DNA of 59,897 bases from Pseudomonas cichorii (GTDB taxonomy: Bacteria; Pseudomonadota; Gammaproteobacteria; Pseudomonadales; Pseudomonadaceae): NCBI RefSeq assembly GCF_003700275.1, contig NZ_RBRE01000094.1, forward strand, positions 1-59,897, given 5' to 3'. The notes below the pieces were generated by a model. It did no database searches. It was given only the letters and a program-made list of their open reading frames with translations, and was not told where the DNA came from. This document shows, one piece after another, positions 1 to 10,589 of the stretch (the stretch's first letter is position 1; each line of letters begins with the position of its first letter). The translations under genes and the position numbers were made by a program.

Positions 1-1
1 C

Positions 2-1093
2 AACAAAGCCTATGCGGCCCATGAGCGGAAGTTGGTGGCTGCGGGAAAGCGTAATGCTGAGGTCGAGCAGCTAAAGGATCGAGACTCGACCGACAAGGCC
101 CCTGAGCCCGTAGTGGCAGTGGCGGCTGTTGAACCTGTTCCGGCAGTTGCTGCGCCTGAACCGGCACCTGCTCCAGCACCGACTCCTTCGGTTGTTCCCG
201 AGGTAGCGGTCGCGGCGGCGGCTGTCACGGCCGCAGCGGTTGCGGCCGAGCTGGATGCCAGGTACGTAGAGGAGCTTCTGGCCGAAGATCCCGAGGATCC
301 GGTTCCAGACCTGGCTCTTGAGCCAGAACCGGAGCCAGAGCCGGAATCAGAACCTGTTGTCGAGACTGCCGCGCCTCTGGTGGCAGAGTCTGCCGTCGAC
401 GAGGAAGCGTTCGATCATGATTTCGATCTGAGTCTGGACGAGTTCGACGAAGCGCCTGTAGCCGAGGTTGCCATCATCGACGATCTGGACGATCTGTTGC
501 TGGATGAGCCGCTGGTTGCCAGTGCGAGTGATAACGAGGAACTGAGTTTCGAGTCGATCATGCAGCAGCAGGCCGATGCCCGTGCCGCTGCCGGGACTGA
601 TGACCTGACGGATTTCGACCTGGACCTTTCGGAAGAAGAGCCTGCGCTCAAGACCGAAGATGATCTGCTGTTGAGTCTGGAGGACGACGCCCTCGATCTG
701 GGTGAAACCACGCCTGAAGCGCTGGCGGATCTGGAGCTGCCTGAGGATTTCGATCTGTCGCTGGCCGATGAGATCGAAACCGATCAGGCCACCCAGGCTT
801 TCGCTTCCGAGATCGAGGACGTCAACGCCGAGCTGGATCGTCTTTCGCAGAACCTTGAGCATCCACCGCTCGATGAGCCGCGTTTCACGGCTGAAGATGC
901 GGCTCTGGAGGACGAGCCTGAGTTCGACTTCCTGTCGGGTACCGATGAGGCTGCGACCAAGCTGGATCTGGCGCGGGCCTACATCGATATGGGTGATGCC
1001 GACGGCGCTCGGGATATTCTCGATGAAGTGGTCAGCGAAGGCGATGACGGGCAGAAGAGCGAAGCGCGCGATATGTTGTCGCGTCTGGCCTGA
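2..1093 (+). CDS. fimV: FimV C-terminal part (5' truncated by window)
   Basis: The frame is open from base 2, so this is the end of a gene that begins upstream. The protein is very acidic and Pro/Glu/Ala-rich (long stretches of E-P and D-D-L), as in the cytoplasmic half of FimV, the pseudomonad inner-membrane hub protein that binds peptidoglycan and promotes type IV pilus assembly, twitching and polar localisation. The last ~50 residues (TKLDLARAYIDMGD, then ARDILDEV and ARDMLSRL) are the conserved C-terminal TPR-like FimV domain. Position next to truA, trpF and accD is the standard Pseudomonas order and supports the name. The start and the LysM/membrane region lie outside the window. Confidence 0.93.
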   Translation, partial: NKAYAAHERKLVAAGKRNAEVEQLKDRDSTDKAPEPVVAVAAVEPVPAVAAPEPAPAPAPTPSVVPEVAVAAAAVTAAAVAAELDARYVEELLAEDPEDPVPDLALEPEPEPEPESEPVVETAAPLVAESAVDEEAFDHDFDLSLDEFDEAPVAEVAIIDDLDDLLLDEPLVASASDNEELSFESIMQQQADARAAAGTDDLTDFDLDLSEEEPALKTEDDLLLSLEDDALDLGETTPEALADLELPEDFDLSLADEIETDQATQAFASEIEDVNAELDRLSQNLEHPPLDEPRFTAEDAALEDEPEFDFLSGTDEAATKLDLARAYIDMGDADGARDILDEVVSEGDDGQKSEARDMLSRLA

Positions 1094-1113
1094 TTCGGCT
1101 CCTGCAGTACGTG

Positions 1114-1135
1114 AACGGCCGCTTTTGCGGCCGTT
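1114..1135 (+). terminator. Likely terminator after fimV
   Basis: A perfect 9-bp stem (AACGGCCGC / GCGGCCGTT) with a TTTT loop lies 20 bp past the fimV stop. The T-run after it is short and broken (TTGCATTT), so it is a moderate intrinsic terminator or an attenuating hairpin before truA. Confidence 0.6.
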
Positions 1136-1218
1136 TGCATTTACGGCCTGTTGACTGGCGTCTTTTTTCGGCGTCCGTATAATGGCCGCCTTTTCGCAGA
1201 CTCACAGGCTGTAGCACC

Positions 1219-2070
1219 TTGGCGAACATAGATAACCCGGCCGCCGAGATGGCCGCCGAGGGCTTTTCCCGAATTGCGCTGGGCGTCGAATACAAGGGCT
1301 CGCGATATTGCGGCTGGCAGCGTCAGGCATCAGGCGTTCTCACCGTGCAGGAAACCCTGGAAGATGCCTTGTCCAGGGTTGCGGATTCCCCGGTTTCGCT
1401 GATGTGTGCCGGGCGTACCGACGCCAGTGTGCACGCCTGTGGTCAGGTGGTGCATTTCGATACCAGGGCCGAGCGTTCGATGAAAGCCTGGGTCATGGGC
1501 GCCAATATCAATCTGCCTCACGATATCAGCGTGACCTGGGCCAGGGTCATGCCTGCGCATTTCCATGCGCGCTTCAAGGCCATTGCCCGTCGCTATCGCT
1601 ATGTGATCTACAACGATCAGATTCGCCCGGCGCACCTGGGCCAGGAAATCACCTGGAATCACCGGCCACTGGATGTCGAGCGGATGTCCGAGGCCGCTCA
1701 ATACCTTGTCGGCACCCATGACTTCAGCGCCTTTCGGGCCGGGCAGTGTCAGGCCAAGTCGCCGGTCAAGCAACTGCACCATTTGCGCGTCACCCGGCAT
1801 GGCAAGATGATTGTCATCGATGTGCGCGCCAATGCCTTCCTGCATCACATGGTGCGCAATATTGCCGGTGTGCTGATGACCATCGGCGCCGGGGAGCGGC
1901 CGGTGGAGTGGGCGAAGGAGGTGCTGGAAAGCCGCATCCGTCGCACCGGGGGCGTCACGGCGCATCCTTACGGCCTTTATCTGGTACAGGTGGAGTATCG
2001 GGACGAGTTCCCGTTGCCTGAACGCTACATCGGTCCGCACTTTCTCACAGGTTTCGAGCTTGACGGCTGA
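1219..2070 (+). CDS. truA: tRNA pseudouridine(38-40) synthase TruA
   Basis: TruA converts uridines 38-40 in the anticodon arm of many tRNAs to pseudouridine. The catalytic Asp is in the hallmark GRTDASVHA (Asp68), preceded by GVEYKGSRYCGWQRQ near the N terminus, and the length (283 aa) fits bacterial TruA. The longest frame begins with TTG at 1219; an in-frame ATG at 1249 would give a protein 10 residues shorter that still keeps the whole fold. Neither has a strong Shine-Dalgarno site, so the exact start is uncertain. It lies between fimV and trpF as in other pseudomonads. Confidence 0.95.
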   Translation: MANIDNPAAEMAAEGFSRIALGVEYKGSRYCGWQRQASGVLTVQETLEDALSRVADSPVSLMCAGRTDASVHACGQVVHFDTRAERSMKAWVMGANINLPHDISVTWARVMPAHFHARFKAIARRYRYVIYNDQIRPAHLGQEITWNHRPLDVERMSEAAQYLVGTHDFSAFRAGQCQAKSPVKQLHHLRVTRHGKMIVIDVRANAFLHHMVRNIAGVLMTIGAGERPVEWAKEVLESRIRRTGGVTAHPYGLYLVQVEYRDEFPLPERYIGPHFLTGFELDG

Positions 2071-2130
2071 CGTCCGGAAAAGCATTTGCTAACATCCGGG
2101 ACTTTCCGAAAGGCCTGAGGTTTTCACCAC

Positions 2131-2751
2131 ATGTCAGCCGTTCGCAGCAAGATCTGCGGGATTACCCGCATAGAAGATGCATTGGCCGCCGTCGAGGCGG
2201 GAGCCGATGCCATCGGTCTGGTGTTCTATCCTCCAAGTCCGCGAGCTGTAACCGTGCAGCAGGCGCGGGCCATCATTGCCGCCTTGCCGCCTTTCGTTAC
2301 CACCGTCGGGCTGTTCGTCAATGCCAGTCGGTGCGAACTGCAGGAGACGCTGGAGGCCGTGCCGCTGGATCTTTTGCAGTTTCATGGCGATGAAACGCCT
2401 GAGGAGTGCGAGGGTTATCACCGTCCGTACATCAAGGCGCTCCGGGTCAGGGCGGGTGATGATATTGCGACCACCTGCCGAGCCTACGGCACGGCCAGCG
2501 GCGTGCTGCTCGATGCCTACGTGGCCGGCGTGCCGGGCGGCACCGGGGAAACCTTCGACTGGGCGTTGATTCCCGACAACCTGGGAAAACCGGTGATTCT
2601 GGCTGGCGGGCTGACCTCGGCCAACGTCGCGCAGGCCATCGCTCAGGTCAGGCCGTATGCCGTGGATGTCAGTGGTGGCGTGGAAAAGAGCAGGGGGATC
2701 AAGGATCGCGACAAGATTCTTGCCTTCATGAGTGCGGTCCACGGTGCCTGA
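2131..2751 (+). CDS. trpF: Phosphoribosylanthranilate isomerase
   Basis: TrpF carries out the Amadori rearrangement of N-(5'-phosphoribosyl)anthranilate to the CdRP intermediate in tryptophan synthesis. The 206-residue protein is a single (beta/alpha)8 barrel of normal length. The general base Cys9 is in KICGITR and the general acid Asp128 in VLLDAY; the phosphate-binding LAGGLT and DVSGGVE strands close the barrel. The gene is separate from trpAB and trpGDC, as is usual in Pseudomonas, and sits between truA and accD. It starts at ATG 2131; the upstream AGGCCTGAGG is a plausible ribosome site. Confidence 0.96.
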   Translation: MSAVRSKICGITRIEDALAAVEAGADAIGLVFYPPSPRAVTVQQARAIIAALPPFVTTVGLFVNASRCELQETLEAVPLDLLQFHGDETPEECEGYHRPYIKALRVRAGDDIATTCRAYGTASGVLLDAYVAGVPGGTGETFDWALIPDNLGKPVILAGGLTSANVAQAIAQVRPYAVDVSGGVEKSRGIKDRDKILAFMSAVHGA

Positions 2752-2990
2752 TGTGACGGTTGTCGGTTTGCCGCCGTCCATAAGCCTGTCCCCGCCATAA
2801 GTATGCGGGTCGGATTGAACGAGCGACTGCATTTGCGTGTGTCGCCGATTAACAGTGGGGTGAAGAGGCATGCAGGTCTGCTGGATCGCTGCCCGACAAT
2901 CGCCGCCACCTACACGAATTTAAGTCAAGGGCATGCGCCTGGCATGTAATCGCCAGCGTGGGAGCCAAACCGGTACTGGAGAAATAAAGC

Positions 2991-3911
2991 ATGAGCAACT
3001 GGTTGGTAGACAAACTGATCCCTTCGATCATGCGTTCCGAGGTCAAGAAAAGCTCGGTTCCCGAGGGACTTTGGCACAAATGTCCTTCCTGCGAAGCGGT
3101 GCTTTATCGCCCCGAGCTGGAAAAGACCCTGGACGTCTGCCCCAAGTGCAACCACCACATGCGTATCGACGCCCGTGCCCGCCTGAACATCTTCCTGGAT
3201 GTTGAAGGCCGTGCCGAGCTGGGTGCCGATCTGGAGCCGGTGGATCGCCTGAAATTCCGTGACAGCAAGAAGTACAAGGACCGTCTGGTCGGTGCGCAGA
3301 AGCAGACCGGCGAGAAAGATGCCCTGATTTCCATGAGCGGTACCCTGCTGGGCATGCCGGTCGTGGTGTCGGCGTTCGAGTTCTCCTTCATGGGTGGTTC
3401 GATGGGGGCAATCGTCGGCGAGCGTTTCGTGCGTGCTGCCAACTATGCGCTGGAAAACCGCTGCCCGATGATCTGTTTCGCTGCTTCCGGTGGTGCGCGG
3501 ATGCAGGAAGCCCTGATTTCCCTGATGCAGATGGCCAAGACTTCGGCTGTTCTGGCGCGTCTGCGTGAAGAAGGCCTGCCGTTCATTTCCGTGCTGACCG
3601 ATCCGGTCTACGGTGGTGTATCTGCCAGTCTGGCAATGCTGGGCGACGTCATCGTTGCCGAGCCAAAGGCACTGATCGGTTTCGCCGGCCCGCGGGTCAT
3701 CGAGCAGACCGTTCGCGAAAAACTGCCGGAAGGCTTCCAGCGCAGCGAGTTCCTGCTGAGCCACGGCGCCATCGACATGATCGTTGCGCGCAGCGAGCTG
3801 CGTCCGCGCCTGGGTAACCTGCTGGCTCAGATGATGAACCTGCCGACTCCCAAGTTCGTCGCGCCAGTCCTGGAACCTATCGTCGTTCCACCGGCACCGG
3901 CCACTGTATGA
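2991..3911 (+). CDS. accD: Acetyl-CoA carboxylase carboxyltransferase subunit beta
   Basis: AccD is the beta half of the carboxyltransferase that moves carboxyl from biotin on AccB to acetyl-CoA, giving malonyl-CoA for fatty acid synthesis. The N-terminal zinc ribbon has Cys31, Cys34, Cys50 and Cys53 (HKCPSC and VCPKCNHH). The crotonase-like core has the oxyanion-hole region with SGGARMQE and the VYGGVSAS segment. Length (306 aa) is normal. The 239-bp gap before it suggests its own promoter, though I could not fix one. Its stop overlaps the folC start by ATGA, so the two genes are translationally coupled. Confidence 0.97.
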   Translation: MSNWLVDKLIPSIMRSEVKKSSVPEGLWHKCPSCEAVLYRPELEKTLDVCPKCNHHMRIDARARLNIFLDVEGRAELGADLEPVDRLKFRDSKKYKDRLVGAQKQTGEKDALISMSGTLLGMPVVVSAFEFSFMGGSMGAIVGERFVRAANYALENRCPMICFAASGGARMQEALISLMQMAKTSAVLARLREEGLPFISVLTDPVYGGVSASLAMLGDVIVAEPKALIGFAGPRVIEQTVREKLPEGFQRSEFLLSHGAIDMIVARSELRPRLGNLLAQMMNLPTPKFVAPVLEPIVVPPAPATV

Positions 3912-5215
3912 CCCCTGGAACCCTGGGCGACTGGCTCGCCTATCTGGAGCAACTGCATCCTTCGGCCATCGACATGGGGCTAGAGCGTTCGCGACAGGTG
4001 GCGCAGCAGTTGGGGCTGGTCCGGCCAGCGCCCCGGGTGATCACGGTCACCGGCACCAACGGCAAGGGCTCGACCTGTGCGTTCGTCGCAGCCTTGCTCC
4101 AGGCCCAGGGTTTGAAGGTCGGTGTCTACAGTTCTCCGCATCTGCTGCGCTACAACGAGCGGGTGCAGATTCAGGGTGTTGAAGCTTCCGACGCCGAGCT
4201 GTGTGCTGCCTTTGCAGCGGTCGAGGCGGCGCGTGGCGATATCACCCTGACTTATTTCGAGATGGGCACGCTGGCGGCTTTCTGGCTGTTCGAGCGGGCG
4301 CATCTGGATGCCGTGGTTCTTGAAGTCGGTCTGGGCGGACGCCTGGATGCGGTGAATCTGGTCGATGCGGACATTGCGCTGGTGACCAGTATCGGTCTTG
4401 ATCATTCCGACTGGCTGGGCGACAGCCGTGAATCGGTTGCCTTCGAGAAAGCCGGTATTTTCCGTCAGGGTCGTCCGGCACTTTGCGGTGATCTGGATCC
4501 GCCTGCGCCATTGCTTGAGCAGGCTAAGCAACTGGGTTGTCCGTTGTCTCTGCGTGGTCGTGACTTCGATCTGACGGTTGAGGGTCAGGCCTGGAGCTGG
4601 CGTGGTCGAGACAAGGCGGGGCAGGTAGTGGAGCTGTCCGCTTTGCCTCTGCTGGATTTGCCGATGGAGAACGCCGCGCTGGCACTGCAGGCCTGTCTGT
4701 TGCTGGATCTGCCATGGCAGCCCGAGGTCATTCAGTCTGCATTGGCCGGCGCACGAATTACCGGTCGTCTTGATCGTAGGGTATTTCAGTGGCAGGGCAA
4801 GACCCTGAACCTGCTGCTCGATGTCGGCCACAATCCGCATGCCGCGCAGTTCCTGGCGCAACGCATGGCCCAGCGTCCGGTCTGCGGCAAGCGTCTTGCG
4901 GTGTTCGGCCTGCTGGCGGACAAGGATCTGGATGGCGTGGCAAGCGAGCTGGTTTCCAGTATCCAGGACTGGGCTGTGGCGCCATTGCCTACACCACGTA
5001 GTCGACCTGTCGCACAATTGCATTCGGTATTGCAGAACCTTGGCGCGCAAGTAGCGTCTTACGACAGTGTTGCGCTGGCACTCGAAGCTCAGTGCGCGCG
5101 CGCTACGACCGATGACGAAATTCTGCTGTTCGGATCTTTTTACTGTGTGGCCGAGGCTCTGGAGTGGTTGGCCCGGAACACCGACGAGGAAGCGGCAAAT
5201 GGCTTTGCTGGATAA
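3908..5215 (+). CDS. folC: Bifunctional folylpolyglutamate/dihydrofolate synthase
   Basis: FolC joins glutamate to dihydropteroate to form dihydrofolate and adds further glutamates to folates, using ATP. The Mur-ligase-type P-loop is VTGTNGKGST (residues 48-57). Further family signatures are YSSPHLLRYNERVQI, the EVGLGGRLDAVN block and the LLDVGHNPHA motif near the start of the C-terminal domain. The 435-residue length is typical. It overlaps accD by 4 bp at its start and the SPOR-domain gene by 17 bp at its end, so all three form one operon. Confidence 0.95.
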   Translation: MTPGTLGDWLAYLEQLHPSAIDMGLERSRQVAQQLGLVRPAPRVITVTGTNGKGSTCAFVAALLQAQGLKVGVYSSPHLLRYNERVQIQGVEASDAELCAAFAAVEAARGDITLTYFEMGTLAAFWLFERAHLDAVVLEVGLGGRLDAVNLVDADIALVTSIGLDHSDWLGDSRESVAFEKAGIFRQGRPALCGDLDPPAPLLEQAKQLGCPLSLRGRDFDLTVEGQAWSWRGRDKAGQVVELSALPLLDLPMENAALALQACLLLDLPWQPEVIQSALAGARITGRLDRRVFQWQGKTLNLLLDVGHNPHAAQFLAQRMAQRPVCGKRLAVFGLLADKDLDGVASELVSSIQDWAVAPLPTPRSRPVAQLHSVLQNLGAQVASYDSVALALEAQCARATTDDEILLFGSFYCVAEALEWLARNTDEEAANGFAG

Positions 5216-5876
5216 AGTGTTCAAGCAGCGAATGGTTGGCGCCCTGGTTCTGATTGCGGTGGCGGTCATCTTTCTGCCGATGCTGTTCACGCGCCAGGAT
5301 GAGGTGCGTCAGGTGCAGGTCGAGGCACCTGCTGCGCCGCAAGCACCAGTCGCTCCGGCGGTGAAAGTGGAGCCGGTGGCTGTTCCCGAGCCGCAGATCC
5401 TGCCGCAGGAGCCGGTGCCGGGTGATGAGGACATGAGTGCTGCCAGTCAGGCTCAGCCGCCGTCCATGCCGATCGCGCCGTCACCGCCGGCTGCCAGTGC
5501 GCCTGCGCCTGCGCCAAAACCTGCCAGGCCGGCGCCCGCACCGGCCCAGGCTCCCGCTCCGGCAACTCCGGCAACTCCTGCAGCTCCGGCCGCAGCTGCC
5601 AAGCCTGCTGCTCCGGCGGGTGTCGATGCCAATGGCCTGTCCGTGAGCTGGTCCGTGCAATTGGCCAGCATGTCCAATCGTGCCAATGCCGATAACCTGC
5701 AGAAGACGCTGCGAACCCAGGGCTACAACGCTTACATTCGGACCGCCAATGGCGTGAACCGGGTGTTTGTCGGACCGTTGATCGAACGTGCCGAAGCCGA
5801 TCGTCTGCGCGATCAACTGGACAAACAGCAGAAACTCAAGGGGATTGTGGTGCGCTTTCAGCCGGAGCGTGGCTAA
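5199..5876 (+). CDS. dedD: SPOR-domain inner membrane protein, DedD-like
   Basis: The frame runs further upstream inside folC, but the start at ATG 5199 has a good ribosome site (GAGGAAG, 5186-5192) and gives MALLDKVFKQRMVGALVLIA, a short cytoplasmic tail plus one membrane helix (about residues 11-30). A long Pro/Ala-rich linker (about residues 45-140) leads to a C-terminal SPOR domain (from SVQLASMSNRANAD to the end) with the family NRVFVGPL core. SPOR domains bind denuded glycan strands at the septum, so a role in cell division is expected from the family. Predicted length is 225 aa. It is co-transcribed with folC and probably cvpA. Confidence 0.88.
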   Translation: MALLDKVFKQRMVGALVLIAVAVIFLPMLFTRQDEVRQVQVEAPAAPQAPVAPAVKVEPVAVPEPQILPQEPVPGDEDMSAASQAQPPSMPIAPSPPAASAPAPAPKPARPAPAPAQAPAPATPATPAAPAAAAKPAAPAGVDANGLSVSWSVQLASMSNRANADNLQKTLRTQGYNAYIRTANGVNRVFVGPLIERAEADRLRDQLDKQQKLKGIVVRFQPERG

Positions 5877-5962
5877 AAGTCGTAACGCAGTGCTAATCGC
5901 AGCTTACCGGCAGGCGGGCGCTCTGCTAAAATGCGCCGCCTCATCAGTCTGTAGGCTGCACC

Positions 5963-6550
5963 GTGCCATTTACTCCGGTTGACTGGGCGATTATCGGAAT
6001 TGTCGCCATCTCCGCTCTGATCAGCATCAAGCGCGGCTTCGTCAAGGAAGCCCTGTCTCTGCTGACGTGGATCATTGCGGGTGCAGTAGCCTGGATGTTC
6101 GGTGCGGGGTTGTCCCACTATCTGGTCAACTACATAGAAACACCTTCGGCCCGCGTGATTGCGAGCTGCATCATTCTTTTCGTCGCCACCTTGCTGGTGG
6201 GCGCCATGGTCAACTTTCTTATCGGCGAACTGGTTCGCGTCACCGGGCTTTCCGGGACCGACCGTTTTCTGGGTATGGTCTTCGGCGCGGCGCGCGGAGG
6301 CCTGCTTGTCGTGGTAGCGGTCGGGCTGTTGAGCCTGGGACCGGTACAACAGGATCAATGGTGGCAGCAGTCGCGACTGCTGCCGCAATTTCTCATGGTC
6401 GCTGACTGGTCGAAAAACCTGATTCTCGGGATGTCCAGCAAGTGGCTCGCCAGCGGCATCAGCGTTCCTGCTGAGCTGCCGTTCAAGGAGCAGATCCTGC
6501 CGGCTACCATGCCGCAGGAAGTGCTCGGTAAATCAAGTTCCACTAAGTAG
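5963..6550 (+). CDS. cvpA: CvpA family membrane protein
   Basis: CvpA is a small inner-membrane protein required for colicin V production in E. coli and linked to envelope stress tolerance. The sequence shows the family start (VDWAIIGIVAIS, then KRGFVKEALSLL) and four hydrophobic segments at about residues 5-23, 29-48, 65-88 and 103-123. The start is GTG at 5963. It is followed after 12 bp by purF, the same pairing as in E. coli, which supports the assignment. The C-terminal ~60 residues are soluble. Confidence 0.9.
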   Translation: MPFTPVDWAIIGIVAISALISIKRGFVKEALSLLTWIIAGAVAWMFGAGLSHYLVNYIETPSARVIASCIILFVATLLVGAMVNFLIGELVRVTGLSGTDRFLGMVFGAARGGLLVVVAVGLLSLGPVQQDQWWQQSRLLPQFLMVADWSKNLILGMSSKWLASGISVPAELPFKEQILPATMPQEVLGKSSSTK

Positions 6551-6562
6551 GGGTTGTGTCGC

Positions 6563-8071
<1,509 letters not shown>

Positions 8072-8090
8072 TCGAGCAAGGAGTGACGGC

Positions 8091-9302
8091 ATGACTCAGG
8101 AATGGGATGCCGGTCGGCTGGACAGCGACCTGGAAGGCGTGGGTTTCGATACCCTCGCCGTACGCGCCGGACAACATCGCACGCCGGAAAGCGAGCATGG
8201 CGATCCGATGTTCTTCACCTCCAGCTACGTGTTCCGCACGGCTGCCGATGCAGCTGCGCGTTTTGCGGGTGAGGTTCCGGGCAACGTCTATTCGCGCTAC
8301 ACCAACCCCACCGTGCGTTCCTTCGAGGAGCGCATTGCGGCGCTGGAAGGGGCAGAGCAGGCGGTTGCCACCGCCACCGGCATGGCGGCAATCCTTTCCG
8401 TGGTGATGAGCCTGTGCAGCGCCGGCGATCATGTGCTGGTGTCGCGCAGTGTCTTCGGCTCGACCATCAGCCTGTTCGAGAAGTACTTCAAGCGTTTCGG
8501 TATCGAAGTCGACTACGTGCCGCTGGCGGACCTGTCCGGCTGGGATGCGGCGATCAAGGGCAACACGAAAATGTTGTTCGTCGAGTCGCCGTCCAATCCG
8601 CTGGCCGAACTGGTGGATATCGCTGCCCTGGCTGAAATTGCTCACGCCAGGGGTGCGTCGCTGGTGGTGGACAACTGCTTCTGCACGCCGGCACTGCAAC
8701 AGCCGTTGAAGCTGGGTGCGGATATCGTCGTGCACTCGGCAACCAAGTTCATCGACGGCCAGGGTCGTTGCATGGGCGGCGTGGTTGCCGGGCGCAGCGA
8801 GCAGATGAAGGAAGTGGTCGGTTTCCTGCGCACCGCAGGTCCAACCCTGAGCCCGTTCAATGCCTGGATCTTCCTCAAGGGGCTCGAAACCCTGAGCCTG
8901 CGCATGCGCGCTCATTGCGCCAATGCCCAGGCCGTCGCCGAATGGCTTGAGCAGCAGGATGGTATTGAAAAGGTTCACTACGCCGGACTCAAGAGCCATC
9001 CGCAACATGAGTTGGCCCAGCGCCAGCAAAAGGGTTTCGGGGCGGTGGTGAGTTTCGAGGTCAAGGGTGGCAAGGAAGGCGCATGGCGTTTCATCGATGC
9101 CACGCGGCTTATCTCCATTACCGCCAACCTGGGTGACAGCAAGACCACCATCACTCATCCGAGTACCACGTCCCACGGTCGTCTCGCGCCTCAAGAGCGT
9201 GAAGCGGCAGGGATTCGCGACAGCCTGATCCGGGTTGCGGTCGGCCTGGAAGATGTTGCAGACCTTCAGGCAGACCTGGCACGCGGTCTGGCGGCGTTGT
9301 GA
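8091..9302 (+). CDS. metZ: O-succinylhomoserine sulfhydrylase
   Basis: MetZ is the PLP enzyme that makes homocysteine from O-succinylhomoserine and sulfide in the direct sulfhydrylation route used by pseudomonads. The 403-residue protein is a Cys/Met-metabolism fold-I enzyme: the PLP Lys is Lys219 in HSATKFIDGQGR, the cofactor-ring region is YSRYTNPT, and the C terminus has the TLIRVAVGLED-like signature (here SLIRVAVGLED). A clear ribosome site (AAGGAG) precedes ATG 8091. Linkage to purF is the usual Pseudomonas order. Confidence 0.95.
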   Translation: MTQEWDAGRLDSDLEGVGFDTLAVRAGQHRTPESEHGDPMFFTSSYVFRTAADAAARFAGEVPGNVYSRYTNPTVRSFEERIAALEGAEQAVATATGMAAILSVVMSLCSAGDHVLVSRSVFGSTISLFEKYFKRFGIEVDYVPLADLSGWDAAIKGNTKMLFVESPSNPLAELVDIAALAEIAHARGASLVVDNCFCTPALQQPLKLGADIVVHSATKFIDGQGRCMGGVVAGRSEQMKEVVGFLRTAGPTLSPFNAWIFLKGLETLSLRMRAHCANAQAVAEWLEQQDGIEKVHYAGLKSHPQHELAQRQQKGFGAVVSFEVKGGKEGAWRFIDATRLISITANLGDSKTTITHPSTTSHGRLAPQEREAAGIRDSLIRVAVGLEDVADLQADLARGLAAL

Positions 9303-10078
9303 GTGACTGGGCGATGAAAATCGCCAGCACCAACAATGGCCGGGTGGCGCTGGTAACCGGCGCGGCACGCGGGATTGGCCTGGGCATCGCTGCCTGGCTG
9401 ATCGCCGAAGGCTGGCAGGTGGTGCTGGCGGATCTTGACCGTAATCGTGGCGGCAAAGTGGCCGGGGTGTTGGGTGACAACGCCCTGTTCATTGCCATGG
9501 ACGTTGCCAGCGAAGAGCAGGTGGCCGCAGGTGTGGCCGAGGTACTCAGGCGCTTCGGTCGCCTCGATGCGCTGGTCTGCAACGCCGCTGTTGCCGATCC
9601 GCACAACACTACCCTTGAAAGCCTCGATCTGGCTCACTGGAACCGGGTGCTGGGCGTCAACCTCAGTGGTCCGATGTTGCTGGCCAAGCATTGTGCGCCT
9701 TATCTGCGCGCTCACTGCGGCAGCATCGTCAACCTGAGTTCAACCCGTGCCAGACAGTCGGAAGCCGATACCGAGGCCTATGCAGCGAGCAAGGGCGGCC
9801 TGTTGGCCCTCACTCATGCACTGGCTATCAGTCTTGGTCCCGAGATTCGCGTCAATGCCGTGAGTCCTGGCTGGATCGATGCACGCGATCCTTCCGCGCG
9901 TCGTGCCGAACCGCTGTCCGAGAGCGATCATGCGCAGCATCCGGCAGGCCGGGTAGGGACTGTGGAAGATGTTGCGGCCATCGTGGCCTGGTTGCTGTCG
10001 AGGAATGCCGGGTTCGTCACCGGTCAGGAGTTCGTGGTCGATGGCGGCATGAGCAGAAAGATGATTTATGTGGAATGA
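9299..10078 (+). CDS. SDR family oxidoreductase
   Basis: A short-chain dehydrogenase/reductase of normal length (259 aa). The NAD(P)-binding motif TGAARGIG is at 20-27, the NAA-type motif CNAA at about 94-97, the catalytic Ser near 147, Tyr161 and Lys165 in YAASK, and a C-terminal VVDGGMSRKM tail. Asp45 after strand beta-2 (LADLDR) suggests NAD preference. GTG at 9299 overlaps the metZ stop by 4 bp, so it is coupled to metZ. The substrate is unknown; pseudomonads keep this gene behind metZ. Confidence 0.88.
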   Translation: MSDWAMKIASTNNGRVALVTGAARGIGLGIAAWLIAEGWQVVLADLDRNRGGKVAGVLGDNALFIAMDVASEEQVAAGVAEVLRRFGRLDALVCNAAVADPHNTTLESLDLAHWNRVLGVNLSGPMLLAKHCAPYLRAHCGSIVNLSSTRARQSEADTEAYAASKGGLLALTHALAISLGPEIRVNAVSPGWIDARDPSARRAEPLSESDHAQHPAGRVGTVEDVAAIVAWLLSRNAGFVTGQEFVVDGGMSRKMIYVE

Positions 10079-10108
10079 GCTTCAGCTTCATGCTGTGAGC
10101 TGCAAGCA

Positions 10109-10139
10109 AGGCGCGAGTGATCGCGCCTTTTTTGTTTTT
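10109..10139 (+). terminator. Intrinsic terminator after the metZ-SDR operon
   Basis: An 8-bp perfect stem (AGGCGCGA / TCGCGCCT) with a GTGA loop is followed by a T-rich run (TTTTTGTTTTT). It lies 30 bp past the SDR stop and separates this operon from the tRNA genes. Confidence 0.88.
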
Positions 10140-10209
10140 ATCCGTCCCTTGAAGGTGTTGCGCAGTAATGGCTTTTTTCGGCTTTTTGAAAAAAACTTCA
10201 AGCAGGGTA

Positions 10210-10238
10210 TTGACTTAGGTACGGTAGGTGCGTAAATT
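10210..10238 (+). promoter_or_regulatory. Sigma-70 promoter of the tRNA cluster
   Basis: TTGACT (-35) and TAAATT (-10) are separated by 17 bp, followed by a GC-rich discriminator (TCGCGGC) typical of stringently controlled stable RNA promoters. The first tRNA begins 21 bp after the -10 box. Confidence 0.75.
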
Positions 10239-10259
10239 TCGCGGCCTCAGCGAAGCAAA

Positions 10260-10335
10260 GGGTGATTAGCTCAGCCGGGAGAGCAGCTGCCTTACAAGCA
10301 GCGGGTCGGCGGTTCGATCCCGTCATCACCCACCA
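10260..10335 (+). tRNA. tRNA-Val (anticodon TAC)
   Basis: A complete 76-nt cloverleaf. The acceptor arms GGGTGAT/ATCACCC pair perfectly and the CCA end is encoded. The D arm is TAGCTCAGCCGGGAGAGC, the anticodon arm CTGCC-TTACAAG-GCAG-type with loop anticodon TAC, and the T arm GGTTCGATCC. First gene of a three-tRNA transcript. Confidence 0.96.
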
Positions 10336-10390
10336 TCGTTGAGGTTGAAAGCTGTTGTACGAGGGCTTTCAAGATTGAAGCAACACATGC

Positions 10391-10467
10391 GCAGCGGTAG
10401 TTCAGTCGGTTAGAATACCGGCCTGTCACGCCGGGGGTCGCGGGTTCGAGTCCCGTCCGCTGCGCCA
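10391..10467 (+). tRNA. tRNA-Asp (anticodon GTC), copy 1
   Basis: A 77-nt cloverleaf with acceptor GCAGCGG/CCGCTGC, encoded CCA, anticodon loop CTGTCAC (anticodon GTC) and T arm GGGTTCGAGTCCC. It lies 55 bp after tRNA-Val and is identical to the copy 122 bp further on. Confidence 0.96.
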
Positions 10468-10589
10468 TATTATCCAGATCGGGTTCGCCGGGTCCGGGAT
10501 TGAAGAGCCGAAAGGCTATTCAATCAGGCAGTGATTCAAACTACCGAAAGTTTGTTTCAGGTCGATTAAAAGAGTTTCACAAGCGATAC

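Noticed and set aside
5067..5198. Upstream extension of the SPOR protein inside folC
   Set aside because: ATG 5199 has a strong ribosome site and gives the expected membrane-helix start; the extension is folC read in another frame.
6554..6562. TTG start for purF at 6554
   Set aside because: It would put two residues and a Met before the nucleophilic Cys; the enzyme needs Cys exposed after removal of a single Met.
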